Positions 1 to 12,429 of a stretch of 64,000 nt of DNA are shown piece after piece. The translations under genes and the position numbers were made by a program. Origin of the DNA: Scenedesmus sp. ARA3 (Eukaryota > Chlorophyta > Chlorophyceae > Sphaeropleales > Scenedesmaceae); assembly GCA_004335835.1 (NCBI GenBank), contig RWJK01001682.1, positions 1 through 64,000 on the forward strand. Direction: 5' to 3'. The notes below the pieces were generated by a model. It saw only the letters and a program-made list of their open reading frames with translations, was not told the origin of the DNA and did no database searches. The number at the start of each line of letters is the position of its first letter. Position 1 is the first letter of the stretch.

Positions 1-574
1 ACGCCAGTTCAAGAGGCTGGAATTGCCTGGCCCCCATGTGTAACAAACACAAACAAACAAAAAAGCAGCAGCAGTAGATACAGCATGGATATGCCAGCAC
101 CTGCTCAATCGCAGAATTTGCATGTGCCTTTGCTGTTAGGCTGCATCTAGCGTGATGTACAGCGCGGCACTGCTGCCTGCCTGAGGCGCGAAGGTAGTAG
201 CAGCAGCAACATCACAGCAACACGGCCATATGACATGGCTATCCCATGCAATCATGCGCTTGCAGCATGTACTGTGTGCTCTACAACTACTGCGCAGCAG
301 CAGCCAGCACAACCTGCACAACGTGATCATCACCATCATGTTACCATTTAAGCCATAGCAACGTCGCCATCGGCCCCGCGCCCCACACGAGCGGCTGAAT
401 GAACAGGCGAAGGGGGAAGGGGAGGGAGCACTATTTCATTATCCCGCTTGCAGACATTCCTTTGATTCCAGGCAAGAACAAGGTAGTCAGCAATCAGCCG
501 AGCAGCCAACCTGCAAACACCAGATCCACCCCAAACATCGTCAGCAACAAAACGCAACACCGTGGCAGAGGGAC
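1..574. other. No gene recognised
   Basis: The stretch has no open frame with family resemblance and no clear exon. Open frames on the minus strand are rich in Cys, Leu and Ser and look like chance frames through CAG/CTG-rich DNA. It may be intron or intergenic DNA of the plus-strand fragment that follows. Confidence 0.4.
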
Positions 575-733
575 GTGATGTGCTGTCAGTGGTGCAGTCA
601 CATATTTCCTTCACAATAGCCAGCAAAACCACAGCCCACATGTGCAGCACATGCTGCTCCTGCTGCACACCTGCGCCACGCCCACACTTGACAAAACAGC
701 ACGGCTTAACTCAACTTGCCTGCCTCTAGTTAG
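575..733. repeat. Dispersed repeat, copy 1
   Basis: This block of about 160 bp occurs again at about 12938-13092 in the same orientation with roughly 90 percent identity by eye. Both copies share the run from 'gtcagtggtgcagtcacata' through the CTG-rich middle to 'cttgcctgcctctagtt', after which the sequences diverge. It has no coding potential that I can see. It could be a fragment of a mobile element or a duplicated intron piece. Confidence 0.75.
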
Positions 734-762
734 TGGCAGTTCATTGGCCTGCAGAGGCGGCT

Positions 763-860
763 ATGGATGCTCCAGTGGGCACTGCAACCTACTGAGCGGC
801 AAGTGTGACTGCTCAGCTGGCTACCAGACGCGGGACGGCGTGACGTGTGTGCCCAAGGTG
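763..860 (+). CDS. Isolated EGF-like Cys-rich exon (gene fragment)
   Basis: A plus-strand exon-like segment lies between a TGCAG acceptor (ending near 757) and a donor reading AAG|GTGTAG near 859. It encodes about 33 residues with Cys spaced as in an EGF-like module (GYGCSSGHC, then GKCDCSAGYQ, then GVTCVPK). A second copy of its 3' end, with its donor, lies at about 945-990. No start, stop or partner exons were found on either side, so this is either an exon of a gene running off the left edge or a relic. EGF-like modules normally occur in secreted or surface proteins; the specific role is unknown. Confidence 0.35.
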
Positions 861-942
861 TAGTGGCTGCCTATTGGCTCCTCATTACGATGTGTGGGTG
901 GAGTGAACCATGGTACTACCACATCTGGCTGCTGGCAGAACA

Positions 943-995
943 GTGCCTGCTATCAGACACGGGACGGTGTGACGTGTGTGCCCAAGGTATAGTGA
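943..995 (+). repeat. Partial tandem copy of the EGF-like exon end
   Basis: The segment repeats the last 13 codons of the preceding exon (YQTRDGVTCVPK) and its donor with few changes, about 125 bp downstream. It has no acceptor of its own in register and is best read as a duplicated exon end inside an intron. Confidence 0.65.
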
Positions 996-997
996 GT

Positions 998-1192
998 AGC
1001 TGGTGGCAGTACATTGGTGGTGCCGCTGGCAGTACATTGGTGATGCTGCCGCCAATACAGTGGAGGTGCCGCTGGCAGTACAGTGGCTGGCGGCAGTACA
1101 GCGGAGGTGCCGCTGGCAGTACATTGGTGATGCCGCTGGCAGAAAGTGGAGGTGCCGCTGGCAGTACAGTGGATGGCGGCAGTACAAGGTGA
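998..1192 (+). repeat. Degenerate minisatellite
   Basis: The core 'ggtgccgctggcagtaca' recurs about six times at irregular 20-50 bp spacing, mixed with a shorter 'ggcggcagtacag' element. It is open in several frames on both strands, which explains the overlapping low-complexity open frames here. No protein is inferred. Confidence 0.75.
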
Positions 1193-1904
1193 TATGGTAC
1201 TGACATTGCAGCTTGATGATTGAATATCTGCATTGCATGGATATTTGCATGTGGGTGCTGCAAAGCACAGCTTGCGAGATGGCGCCACAGCGTGCACTGT
1301 GTGCGTTCTGTGTGCTGAAGCTTCAGCATAGAACTCAAACCCTAGTTGAGCCAGATGATTGAACCCTGTGCCAGTGCCAGGGGTATCAATGTGGCATACC
1401 ATAGTATCATACGAACATGATGTTATGCATGACGGCATGCCATTTCAGAGAGTACATGCAGCCTGTGTATAGATTCCTTGCGGAGTATCTGTATGAGCAT
1501 GCACGTCGACATGCATGCGACATTGCATGCAACTGTTGGTTCAGCACAGCAGCAGTGCTCCTGTCTCCTTCCTTTATAGTGTCTCGCAGGACCGATGGCG
1601 TGATGTAACACGAACATGATGAAGCAACTTGGTTGACGGCCATGTTTGATGGGTAGGGCTACATAGCGCCAGCACATACGCTGGCATGCTGCCACAGCAC
1701 TGCCCGCTTGGCGCAGAGGGCTGTGTACTACACATGTGTAGTTACAGCCGGTGACTGTGAGCTGTGGTGTCTATATCACACCCGTGTATGCCAATAGGAA
1801 TAGTACAGCCTGTCGGACATGAAAAGAGTATGTTCAGACAACGCCAGGACTGCTGCTCAAGCAAGCAAACAGCGCAGCCTGCTGCTCGAGCTTACAGCGC
1901 AGCA
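1193..1904. other. No gene recognised; downstream flank of the 1116-aa gene
   Basis: No exon-like segment with family resemblance is visible. On the minus strand the pentamer TGTAA, the usual green-algal poly(A) signal, occurs at 1746-1742, about 160 nt beyond the stop of the gene ending at 1905, and again at 1897-1893. Either could end that transcript. Confidence 0.35.
1742..1746 (-). terminator. Candidate TGTAA poly(A) signal
   Basis: TGTAA on the minus strand, about 160 nt past the stop codon at 1905. TGTAA is the usual poly(A) signal in Chlamydomonas-type algae. The motif is short, so this is only suggestive. Confidence 0.3.
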
Positions 1905-2060
1905 TTACTGAAAGAACCCAATTATGGGGATCTCCCCATGTGCTGCAGCTTGCCGCTCATGCTCAGCGCCGGCGCTGCTGCTGCTGCTGCTTGCTACGCC
2001 TGCAGCCACTGCCTCACCGCCTGTGTGCAAACCATCGCCTAGCCCTACTAGTACCCCATG

Positions 2061-2091
<31 letters not shown>

Positions 2092-2284
2092 AGCTGGAAT
2101 CCATCAAGCTCCAACACATCACAATTAGTCAGGGGCAGACCTGCTGCACCCTCTTGCCCTGGTGCCGCTGCTGCTACTGCTGCCGCACCATCCGCCACTC
2201 CCTCCTCAGCGTCCCAGGGGCTTCCCTTACTATAAACCAAACCCCTGCCACCACCTGCCACCACACCACCGCCACCTACCCCAC

Positions 2285-2319
<35 letters not shown>

Positions 2320-3484
2320 CTAACACCAACCTCCGGCTGCAACACTGCCAGTGCCTCTGCATTTAGCAGCCCCAGAGCCGCCAGATCCTCCAAACTAGCA
2401 GCCAGCCCAGCTGGGGTGGTACCCCAAGGATCTGCAGCCTGGCCCTCAGGTGGGATCAGGCTCAGGCTGGGTCCTGACAGTCCTGAAGCTGTCAGGCCTG
2501 AGGATGCTGACTCAGCGCCAGGCTGGTCCTGGAAGTCAACGCTTGCTAATGATGCATAAGAGAACAGCGTTGACTGAGTGGCCATGATGATCGGCCACAG
2601 AGCCTTCGGGTCCCTGGGGGCCTGCTGCTGCTGCTGCTGGTACAACACAGGGTCAGGCTGTGGTGGGTAAGGCGAGCCTGCATAGTCACCTTCTTGCTGC
2701 TGCTGCTGCCAAGGCTGCTGCCACCATGCAGCGGCGGGTGCCTGTCCAGCAGTAGGCTGGACATCTGCTGCTGCAGCATCCTCCGCATTGCTCAAAAGCC
2801 TACTGAACCAGGACTGCTGCTTGTCCGGCTGCTGCTGCTGCTGCTGTTGCTGCTGGTATGCTGGCATCTCTGCTTGCTGCTGCATCAACTGCTGTTCGTC
2901 AGGGCGCTGCCACAGCACAGCACCGCCTGCTGGTGATACTGTAGCTGCCCCTGCTGCATCAACACCTGCAAATGGTACAGCTGCTGCAACGTCATCCCGC
3001 TGCCACAACACGCCTCCAGCAGCAGCAGCAACAGGACGTACTGCTGCTGCTGCTGCCGCGGGTGCTGCAGCATCTTCTCTCTGCCACAAGACGCCGCCAG
3101 GGCCAGCAGCAGCAGCAGCAGCGGCAGCAGCGGCGGCGGCAGGATCTGCTGCTGCTGGGGAAGGCAGCGGCATGGACTCTGACTCATCCTGCCGCTGCCA
3201 CAAGATGCCAGGCGCTGCACCGCTGCTGCTGCCAATGTATGCGTCGGCAGCAGGTGCAGCAACCCGTGGCACACCTGCTACTAAAGGCACTGCTGCTGCT
3301 GCTGAGGCGTCATCCAGGTCAACATTGTCTAGCAGTTGAACCCTCCTTCTACTGCTGCTACCCTTGGCTGCTGTCGGCGAAGCAGCTGCTACACCAGCAG
3401 CAGATGCTGCTGCTGCTGCTGCTGCATCGCCCTCTGCAGCAGCAACTGGCGCCACAGCTGTAGTCCGACCATCTCCATCTCCAT

Positions 3485-3519
<35 letters not shown>

Positions 3520-4816
3520 GCAGCAGTGCTGCCTTCCTGTGCAGCCGCCGCTGACTCAGCACCCTCATCTGCCTGTGACAGCTGCTGCAGCAGCCCATTC
3601 AACTTGCTGCTGCTGGCCAGCTGCCCATCAAGCAGCGGCTGCAGCACATTGGCCAGCAGCAGAGCAGCTCCCCCTGCTGCTGCTGTGAGGCCGACTGCTG
3701 CTGCTACTGTGGGGCCCTGGTCCTCAATTGCAGCTGCAACTGACTCGCCGAGCTCGTCCCTGCAATGCATAAGAACAACAGATACCAGATTTTTGACTTT
3801 ACAACAGCACGAGCAATGTCAACACATGCAACTTCCATGGCTGTTGACATGAACCGCCAACACACAAGCATCATCCATCTTCACTTCTGACACACTCCAG
3901 CACGCAGCAACCACTCTGCCAACAGCAGCAACACCTGCATCTCTCCTCCAAACTGCCACGCCATCTCCAGCTGCATACCAACACATACAATACAATACAC
4001 CCATGCACATGCAAGCACCACACCCAAAATTATAACGGCTGCAGATCTTCCATATCTCACCTCCAAGCTGCCACACCATCCCCCAGCGAGCCAAGTGCTG
4101 CCTGTGCTGCCTCCTGAGCTGGCTGCAGCAGGCCAGACACAGCCCCACCCACACCACCACTGCCCTTACCACCTGCTGCTGCTGCTGCTGCTGCTGTTGT
4201 GTCACTGTCAACCGCCCCAGAGAGCAACAGACCACTGCCTGCAGCAGCACCAGGTGGGGCGCTGCTGCTGCTGCTGCTGCTGCTGCTGCCCAGCTTCGGA
4301 GGCCACTGCAGCAAACCCTGCAGCTTGCCAGACAAACCGCCTCTGCTGCTGCTGCTGCTGCTGCTGTCGGCAGCTGCTGCATCTGCGCCAGGAGTGGCGT
4401 CACCAGCACTGCCGTTGCTGCTGCTGCCGAAGTTGCCAAACAGCAGGCCTCCTGTGACATCATCCTCTCCAGCATCAGCGAAATCTGCGTCTTCCTCTTC
4501 GTCCTGCTGCTGCTGCTGCTGTGTCAGCTTGTCAGTTGTTGCACTGCTGGCAGGCGCACTGTCACCTGCTGTGAATGCAGCAGCCGGAGCCTTCAATGCT
4601 GACAAGGGCTTCGGCAGTGCTGCAGCACTTGATGAAGTTGATGAATCTTCAGAAGCCATCATCTCGCTGCCGCTGCTGCTCACACCTGCATTTTTGGGGG
4701 CAAGCTGCTGCTGCTGCTCTTTGTCACCAAACAATCCCAGCCGCAACCGCTCCTCCTGCAAACTGCTGCTGCTGTTGCCTGCAGGGCTGCTGTCTTCCTC
4801 CACAACTGCTATCTGT

Positions 4817-4851
<35 letters not shown>

Positions 4852-5114
4852 GTCACCGCCAAACACAACCTCAGCCCAAGATGATTTCCACGGCAGCAGC
4901 CCTGGCAGCCTGCTGCTGCTGCTGCTGGCGTCCTCACTGCTACCTGCTGCTGGTGCACTGTCAGCTGCAGCAGCAGCAGCCCCAGTAGCATCGCCAGCGC
5001 TGTCTGCTGGCAGCGGCGCTGCAGGCACTTGCTGCAGCTTGCTTTGACCAAGGGACCAGAGCTGAGACAGGCCCTTTGTCAGTGCACCACCCAGCTGCCC
5101 TGGCCCTGGCAAGG

Positions 5115-5148
<34 letters not shown>

Positions 5149-5900
5149 GCTCATGACGTCAGCAAAGAGCTGTGGGGCTGTGGTTTCCTGGGAGGACAGC
5201 AGCTCATCCAGCAGCTGCACAAGCTGCTCATTTGGCAGCTGGTGGAGCCTGCAAAACAGCAGGTCAACGGTGATGCATGGCAGTGCGAATGCTTCACAAC
5301 ATGAGCACACAACATTGGCCAGCACAAAGCTGCAACCCTACTGATTTGTCTGAAGACAAGGTCCGCGCCTGCATGCATGCATACCATACGAAGAGACATG
5401 GCTGCTGCTACCCTGCCAGCAGTGTTGCTGCAGCTGTCCTGGCTGACATGCTGCAAGTGTGTTGAAGTAAGAGTGCTCACCGCTCTTTGAACTCATTGGT
5501 CAGAAGCTTCTCCACACGCTGACGATCGAGAACTAGTACTCCAGAAGACGCAGCATCTGGCGCTGGCCTGCAGACACAGTGTCAGCAGCAGCACTCGAGT
5601 CAGCAAAGTCCAAACTGCACTGATCGCGTCCCATTCCAGTGCCACAAAGAAATCATATGATGCTTTAATCCATACGTACCCGTAGGGAGCGAGCAGTCCA
5701 GCAGAGGCGGGGCTCGCCAGCAACAGCTGGAGTCCGACACTGGCAGCAAATGCTGCTTGCAGAGCTGCTTTTGTGCTTTCAACTTTTGTTACTGTACGTT
5801 CATCATTACGTATGCTGCGGCAACGTAGTGAGCGAATGTACGGTCTGGCACCAGGACACGCATGGTGCGGCCTGCTGCTGCATGGTCTGTTGAGCTGCAT
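1905..5900 (-). CDS. Plastid-targeted low-complexity protein with LWQR repeats
   Basis: Uncharacterised protein of about 1116 residues. Four exons join in frame: 5900-5680, 5567-5481, 5248-4061 and 3759-1905 (TAA). The N-terminus is basic and Ser-rich, then has an Ala/Leu segment ending LLASPASA, as in a chloroplast transit peptide followed by a thylakoid signal or anchor. Residues 75-140 (VLVLDRQRVEKLL through QLVQLLDELLSS) look helical. Exon 3 is mostly poly-Gln, Ser and Ala. A second hydrophobic stretch (about 515-540) opens exon 4. Four copies of [IV]LWQRx[DE] follow near residues 685, 723, 750 and 781 in Ala-rich DNA. Pro/Gln-rich sequence and a short hydrophobic patch (ALWPIIMATQS) come later. 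No enzyme family was recognised. Plastid location is inferred. The ATG at 5900 was chosen because it precedes the transit-like sequence; an upstream exon cannot be excluded. Confidence 0.7.
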
Positions 5901-6899
5901 GGTGCACCAAACAAACCATATTACCAAACCATCTGCCGCAACATAGCCTTGCTTGCCAGTGAACACAGCTCTTTCACAAACAAACACATGCTGTTGCCAA
6001 TGTTATTGCAGTTACAACGCTGCCCAGGCAGGCCTGCAACAACACCTGAAGCCCTTCACTGCTTTGCGCATAATCAAGCGTAGATTGAAAACACAAAACC
6101 ATCAAGCAAGCCTCCTCTTAAGATACACGGTGTGTAACCCACAGTTGGAGGAAGAGCAGCTGTTCCCTGTACCACACTCATACCACAATTGTATCACACA
6201 CAGTGGATACACACTGCTACGTGTGCAAGATAGCCACGCCTATCAGCGTCATACATTACAGCCCACACAAACCTAACATCCAGTTGTTATGCACCCATCC
6301 ACATACCAAGGTACCATGCGTTGACTTGTGCACCAGCTGGGCCATATTCATTCAAAGCCACAACTGTCACAAGGACACGCTGGATCAGCTTGCAAGAAAC
6401 AGGATTGCAGCAGCAGGGTATGAAGCCGCCGCCAAACAACGCTCTCTATGTGGAACAGGCACACAAAACCAGCACACATCAGTTGGACGCCGCACTCATG
6501 TTCACAGATGCTGCTGCCTTTGGAACAGACAAAACGCTGTGCAGTGGCTTTTGCCATACTGCGCTGCCCATACCTTGAACGTACGACCGTCACACAGTCG
6601 TTCATTTAGCCATGCTGCATTCCCACCAAAATCAAGCAGTGACTTGTCACTTCAGCAGTTCACCCATACATCAGCTGCAGTGTCAAGCAGGCGATGCAAA
6701 GCATTCACAGGTCCTTGAAACATTTGTTCGCTGGGCAGATCATTGCTGAGAGTGTCTATGGCTGCTCTGCCGCAATGCACCTGCCCCCTTGGCCATGAGC
6801 AGTGGCTGCACGCGTTGTGCCGCTTTGCTGTGGCCAGGCTACTGCTCTGCAGGAACTTCCCTGCCTCTAATAACATCATCGATTTATGGCCTTGCTGCA
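5901..6899. other. Intergenic region, nothing recognised
   Basis: The kilobase between the start of the plastid-protein gene and the end of the subtilase gene has no exon-like segment I can support. It should hold the promoter of the first and the 3' UTR of the second; no TATA box stood out. Confidence 0.4.
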
Positions 6900-9800
6900 T
6901 CACTTTTGCTTCTTGCCCAGGGCCTGGCTGCAAAGCGTACCATCTGCTGAGCACGAGCCATGCTCATCAGCCACAGGTTTGCCAGCAGCCATGCTGCCAC
7001 TTTTCAGTGATCGGGCGTCGCCTGCAACAGAAAGGACCTCAGCAGGCTCTGCTGCAGCCGGTGATGTCCCGTCCGCTGCAGCATCATCAGCAAGCTTGAA
7101 GCCAGTGCTGCTGCTGCTGCGAACCAGCAGACGTCCACCAACACTGCGAGCCTGAAGCAGGGTGCTTGACCCATTGGCTGTTGCAGTAGTGCTTGCTGTG
7201 GACTGAACTCCTGACGCAGTGGTGCTGGTGGTGACCGCACTGCCGATGGTAGTGCGGGCAGTGGTGACACTGCTGCTGCTGCTGCTCGTAGTTGGGCTAG
7301 GGTTTGATGAACCAGTTGATGGCTTGGGGGAAGTGCCAGTGTTAGTCTTGGTGCTGCCAGTGCTGCCAGACCATGCATTGCCAGTGTTGAGAATGCCCCC
7401 ACCGCTTGTACTGCGGCTGGTGCTGGGCGCACGGCGGCTGATGATATCCAGGCCCGCATTTGACAGACCCGGGCCAGTAACAGCTGGCGGTTCAATTGGC
7501 ACTGCCACTGCATCAGGCCAGGCAGAAGACACGCTGGGCACCTGCTGCTGTGCGCATTTGCTGCAGGTGACGCTGAGCTTGTACTCGCCAGATGCGCCCG
7601 CATAACCATCAATGACAATGTAGTAGGTGATTCCAGCCTGCAGGCAGCCAACAGCCAGCATGACAACTTGCGTCATGTGAAACTTGCAAGCATGCAGCAG
7701 CTGATGAGACAGCAAACAAAAAAGGCAATGCCGCCACAGGGCTCCTCATGTGCCAACTAGACACAGAGGGTATGAGATCAGGTCCTGCTGTGCATTTCGA
7801 TCAAAACACTACGCCTAAATACTCAGCTTGACAAGCACGGGACTTTCGAGATCAGCCCAAACACCAAGCATTGATGCCTGCAAACTGACACAAGCACAGC
7901 TGCTAGCGCACCTTGAAGAGCACATCCAGCTTGGAGCAGGCAGTGTTGCTGGCACACGTCCTGTCGTCATCGTTGCACAGATACGTGCTCGGATCAGCTG
8001 GGTTGGCTGACACAATGAGCTTGGTGTCGAAGCCAGAGCCACATGTGCTGATGGTGGCATCAACATTGCTAGAAGACCTGAAGCTGTACACAACGTCAGG
8101 GGACTGGTCCTGCAGTCAACACAGCCAAAAAAGGCAGGCAAAGCATGAGCCAAGCTAACTCATACAAGTGATGCTGCTTGACAGCCTGCACGAATGGCTT
8201 GCAGGCGCTGCTTGCCAGTAGGACTGCAGCAACTGCCAGTGTGCCATCACATGCTGCTTCAAAAACACTATGCCACAGACAAGCACACAGTGTATTTAAT
8301 CTGCTGCATGCACACCGTCGCCAGGCAGCCGTAGTCATCATTAAATGATGAGCTGTCCCCGGTGTCATCAAATGGCAGCTGGCTGATGACACGCGGCACT
8401 GCAGCAGAGTCGCCAGAGCGTGTGCGGTTGTCCTGCACAAACACCGTGTGCGTGGCTGGGAACATGCTGCCTTCTCCCCTGCAGACCATGTAGTGAAAGC
8501 AAGCATGTGATGGGTAACAGCAGTAACACACAGCACACCACCCGCAATCCTATGCATTAAAGCTGCCAGTTACGCTGCTCCACATTTGATATAAGCCGAG
8601 TCAACATTAGGCTAGCTGCAGGCCACTAACCGCCATGTGGTTCAGCAGGTCACTGGCAATACCAAGGCTTGCAGCGGCTCACTTGAAGTTCAGCATCACA
8701 TAGTAGTCTCCTTCACATGCCAGCTTAGGCTGCAGCTCAATCGTTTGCGGAACATCCCAGCGGTCAGGCTGGAACACCATGTTGCTTGGGGACACGCTAG
8801 CAATGGCAGCGCCATCCCAGGCATTTGGAACGCTGATGTCAACATGCACTGCTGACTGCGGGCGGCCTGTGAGGCTGACTGAGACCTGCTGGGGCTGGCT
8901 GTTGCTGGAGTTGACAATTAGCTTGCCAGGTACCAGCAGCGCCTGCAGGCAAGCAGCAGATTGCTGTCAGCGCTAGTGCTAGTACCGGGCACTGCTATGG
9001 GTAGAAAACTGCATGCACAGCGCCACCAACATTGCGTACTTTGCATCAACACACGCTGCAAGTAGCATACCTGCAAAAGCGGGGCTGTCTGCCATGTTCA
9101 TGGTATCAACAGTGTGACCCCAGGCATCCAGAATCGCATCAGCAGCATACCCGACATCACCCGCCTACTGCTGCCAATGTGCTGCACGTCAGCAAAACTG
9201 CCGGCTGCAGCCCACCTGAGCCTTGAGGTTGTTTGTGAGCAGCCTGTTGGGCGTTGAGCTCACGTCCAGCACGCCGGGGTTGGTGTTGGGCCACATGGTG
9301 CCAAAGCCTTGCGGGTCATCAGTCACACTGCCGCGTAAGGCACTCTGGTACAGCAGCTGCTGCACCTCCTCAGGTGAGGCTCCCTGCAACGCGATACACA
9401 CACAGTGAGTAGCCGTTCCTTTTCTGGCCTGGCCAGGCCTGTTCTGGCCTGCTCTGTTCTGTATTGTGTGTACATGCATCGGTGTGTCGCAGCCTGCAGG
9501 TTCAATCTGCTCACGCTGCGGTAACAGTGGATCTCCTGCATCCTCCTTACAGCTTGGCTGCTGTGCTCACTGGATGTGTCTCCAAGTATGTAGCAACAAC
9601 CCCAGTGACAAAGGGCGCTGCCATGCTTGTGCCAGTCTTGAGTGCAGTGCTGGTGTCATTTGTGTAGACAGCACTCAGGATGGAGACACCAGGAGCATAT
9701 ATGTCCACACATCCACCCCTGCAGAAACATGCAGGGCAGAATGAGCAGCCTGAGCAAAGCACCTGTACCCAGGCACTATCACAACCATACAGCAGCAACA

Positions 9801-12387
9801 GTTGCTGTGTCAAAAGCAGGCAACGCAGTCTACTTTGGTGCGGCTGCGCAACAAATGCTCACCAGTTGGAGTATGCCCATCGGGCGATGTTTTGGTCAAT
9901 AGCTGCCACTGTCACCGCCGATGGGGTACTGGCTGGTGAAGCGCGGCACGCATGATTGCCGCTGTTGCCTGCAGGACAGCGGTCGGAGGATCAGTGCATG
10001 CCGTAGGAAGAGCATGATATCCCTAAACAACAAAGCAGCTGTCGGCAAGGTAAATCTGCTATCACGAAACTCAGCAGGCCATTCACCAGCAGATACCACC
10101 ACATGCATATGGCGTGTCTTGATCAGCTGATCAACTGCCTTGTTGACCAGGCTGCTGTAGCCCCCCTCAATGGACATGTGCACGATCGCCGGCTTGATGT
10201 GGTTCTTGGCTACCCACTCCAGCCCCTGTGCACCGGCAAACAAAAACAGCGAAGCAGGTTATGATGCAGAGCCAGCAGCCAGGTGGCGAAGCCATCACTA
10301 GCTACCCCACAAGCAGCATATGTGTGCCATGTGTGCGGCCTGCCTGGAGGGTCAGTGATGCCAGCTCTGCACACTACTTCACCACGGTACTCACCTTGAG
10401 CAGAGCAGACAGCTGGGCAGTACCATCGCAGGCCAGCACTCGCACAGCATGAAGTGTGACATTCTTGGCCACACCATATGTCTTCCCTGCAGGCATGGTT
10501 GACATGTTGCAGGCATGGTTGACATGTTGCAGGCATGGTGACATGTTGCAATCCATGCAAGGCCCACGGTCCCAAACTTGATCTGAGGTGACCTGGTTAT
10601 GACAAGAGCAAACTCTGAAGCAGATAGATGAACATGCAGCTGGCGAAATACGTGATGTGCATGCTGCAGCACTGCGAAAGGGTGGCCATGTCAGCCTCAA
10701 TATAAAACCGACGCACCTCCTACAACTGCTGCAACATGTGATCCATGGCCATGGCAGTCCTCGCTGCTGCCACTGTTGGACACTGCATCAAACCCATGCT
10801 GTGCACGGGAGCGCTTGGCAACTGGGTCGTAGAACTGCTCATGTGTTGTCCTGATGCCAGTGTCGAGCACGTACACGTGAACCCCTGTGCCTGTTTGGTT
10901 CCATGTGTGCGGCAGAGCGACAGCAGCAAAAGCAGAGGATTGGCACAGACGCGAGAGATGGTACACCGCCTTTCCAGTCATGCTGCAGCTCATAACCTTG
11001 CACGCCTCTGACAAGCTCCCTCAGCACGATTCCGCACTGTCATGCACAGCTCTCAGTGTTGGCTCACCAGTGCTGCTGTAGTGGTAGATGTGGTCAAGCG
11101 GCAGGGTGCCTTGGTCGAGGATGTCCAGTCCCCATGTGGCGTTGTGCTGCTCTGCCATGAGGTGCCTGGAAAAAGATGAGTAGGAAGGGCCTAGCTGGTT
11201 TGGCGGTTCGTCTGTCTGCAGTTGCAGGATGCGCCATAGGCAGGTGTTACATATGTTGGAGCATAGCAATGCCAGCAGCCGCCATGCGCTGTTGCCTAGC
11301 GGAAGTGCTCTGTGGGCTGTGCTCAGCGCAGACAGTGAACAGGGTGCAGCAATGGGTGCCACTTCTGTTATCAGTACCTTGATAGGCTTGTCGCTAATGG
11401 CGTAGTCAATGCTGCTCTTGTAAACCGTCTTCAGTTCATCCAGCTGCTTGGGAGTGAATGTGCCTGCAGGATGTATGCGAAAAACGAGCGTGGTGTGACG
11501 TGCACTGCAGCAAGTTGCTGACACCAGCTCACTGTTATGTGCTGAGCTGGTGAATGCAAACTAGCTATGTGGCTCATCTGCTTGCGCTGGTCGAGGTTGC
11601 AATGGTTGCTGCTGTGGGTGCAGTGGTATGTGAGGTTGACAGCTGCTGTTTCGGCTGTTGTACATCCTAGTCAATATAAATTTGAAGCCTGCATCAGCTG
11701 AGCAAGGTGGTGTGTATCTGCTGCCTCAGGCACTGCTGCTCACCCGCAAAACCATTCAGCAAGTGGCTGAACAGGGCCGTGCAGCTGATGGAGGACAAGC
11801 TAGCAGAGATGCCAAAGTTTGGAATAGTGCTGGCTGCTCCATTCCTGTAAAGGTTCACCCTGGGGTTGTCACCAATCCCCACTGTGGGGCACAGCTTGTC
11901 CCACAGCTGCCTGCTGTCCACACCCTGCAACAACATGCAGCGAAGCGTTGCTTGTTGTAGGCAGCAGTGATAGAGCATAGCTTGTTCTAGCTACACTCGA
12001 CATAGCTAGTGCTGGCAACATTGCTGCCTGGCCTGACAGCACTTGAGTGCAGCAGAAGCACTGCTGGCTGGCCCACTCGCTGGGCACCTTTTTGAACATG
12101 ATGATCCAGGACTCCTTGCCATCAGGCAGCTGCACCGCAGTGGCTATGCTCCTGTAAAGGCAAGGGCATGAATCAAAAAGGAATTTGGCTCCTCAAGGCC
12201 AGTAGTGTTGCTTCAGGGGAGCCAGAGTGCACAATGCTGATGCACTGCCAGCAGACGCGGCTGTGGCTGGCGCTGATTGAAAGACACGTGTCTGAATGAT
12301 ATGCTGCAAGGGTGTCACGCAATTGCAAATACGCACCACGTCATGAGCAGGGCCAGTAGCCACAAAGACAGCTGCTTCTGATGGCAT
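6900..12387 (-). CDS. Subtilisin-like serine protease (S8, proteinase K-like) with PPC domain
   Basis: Endopeptidase of the S8 family. About fifteen exons run leftwards. An I9-type prodomain (SWIIMFKKVPSEW near 12100, GFAG/TFTPKQLDEL over 11750 and 11460) is followed by WGLDILDQ (11130). The catalytic residues are Asp in VYVLDTGIR (about 10875), His in CHGHGSHVA (about 10740), oxyanion Asn in SAGNSGN (10050/9970) and Ser in GTSMAAPFVTG (about 9610). The order and spacing are those of proteinase K-type enzymes. Beyond the catalytic domain come a beta-sandwich region (8943-8680, motif SVSPNNMVFQPDRW), a pre-peptidase C-terminal-like domain (about 8110-7570, VDATISTCGSGFDTKLIV and YYIVIDGYAGASGEY), and a Ser/Thr-rich tail ending at TGA 6900. 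Checked joins include SSTG/TGVHVYVLDTG, VVGG/KTYGVAKN and YSNW/GGCVDIYAPG. The first ATG seen is 12387 and no signal peptide follows it, so a first exon upstream is probably missing. A secreted or vacuolar protease is likely by family. Confidence 0.9.
10489..10552. repeat. Short tandem repeat at an acceptor
   Basis: About three copies of a 20-bp unit (caggcatggttgacatgttg) lie directly upstream, in gene sense, of the subtilase exon that encodes KTYGVAKNVTL. Each copy repeats the sequence carrying the CAG acceptor. Confidence 0.7.
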
Positions 12388-12429
12388 GGCAGTGCGACGC
12401 CCATGTTGCCGCACTTGTGGCAGCGCCAC

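Noticed and set aside
2058..5051. Plus-strand Leu- and Cys-rich frames opposite the 1116-aa gene
   Set aside because: They are antisense shadows of CAG runs; the minus-strand exons have consistent phase and a targeting signal.
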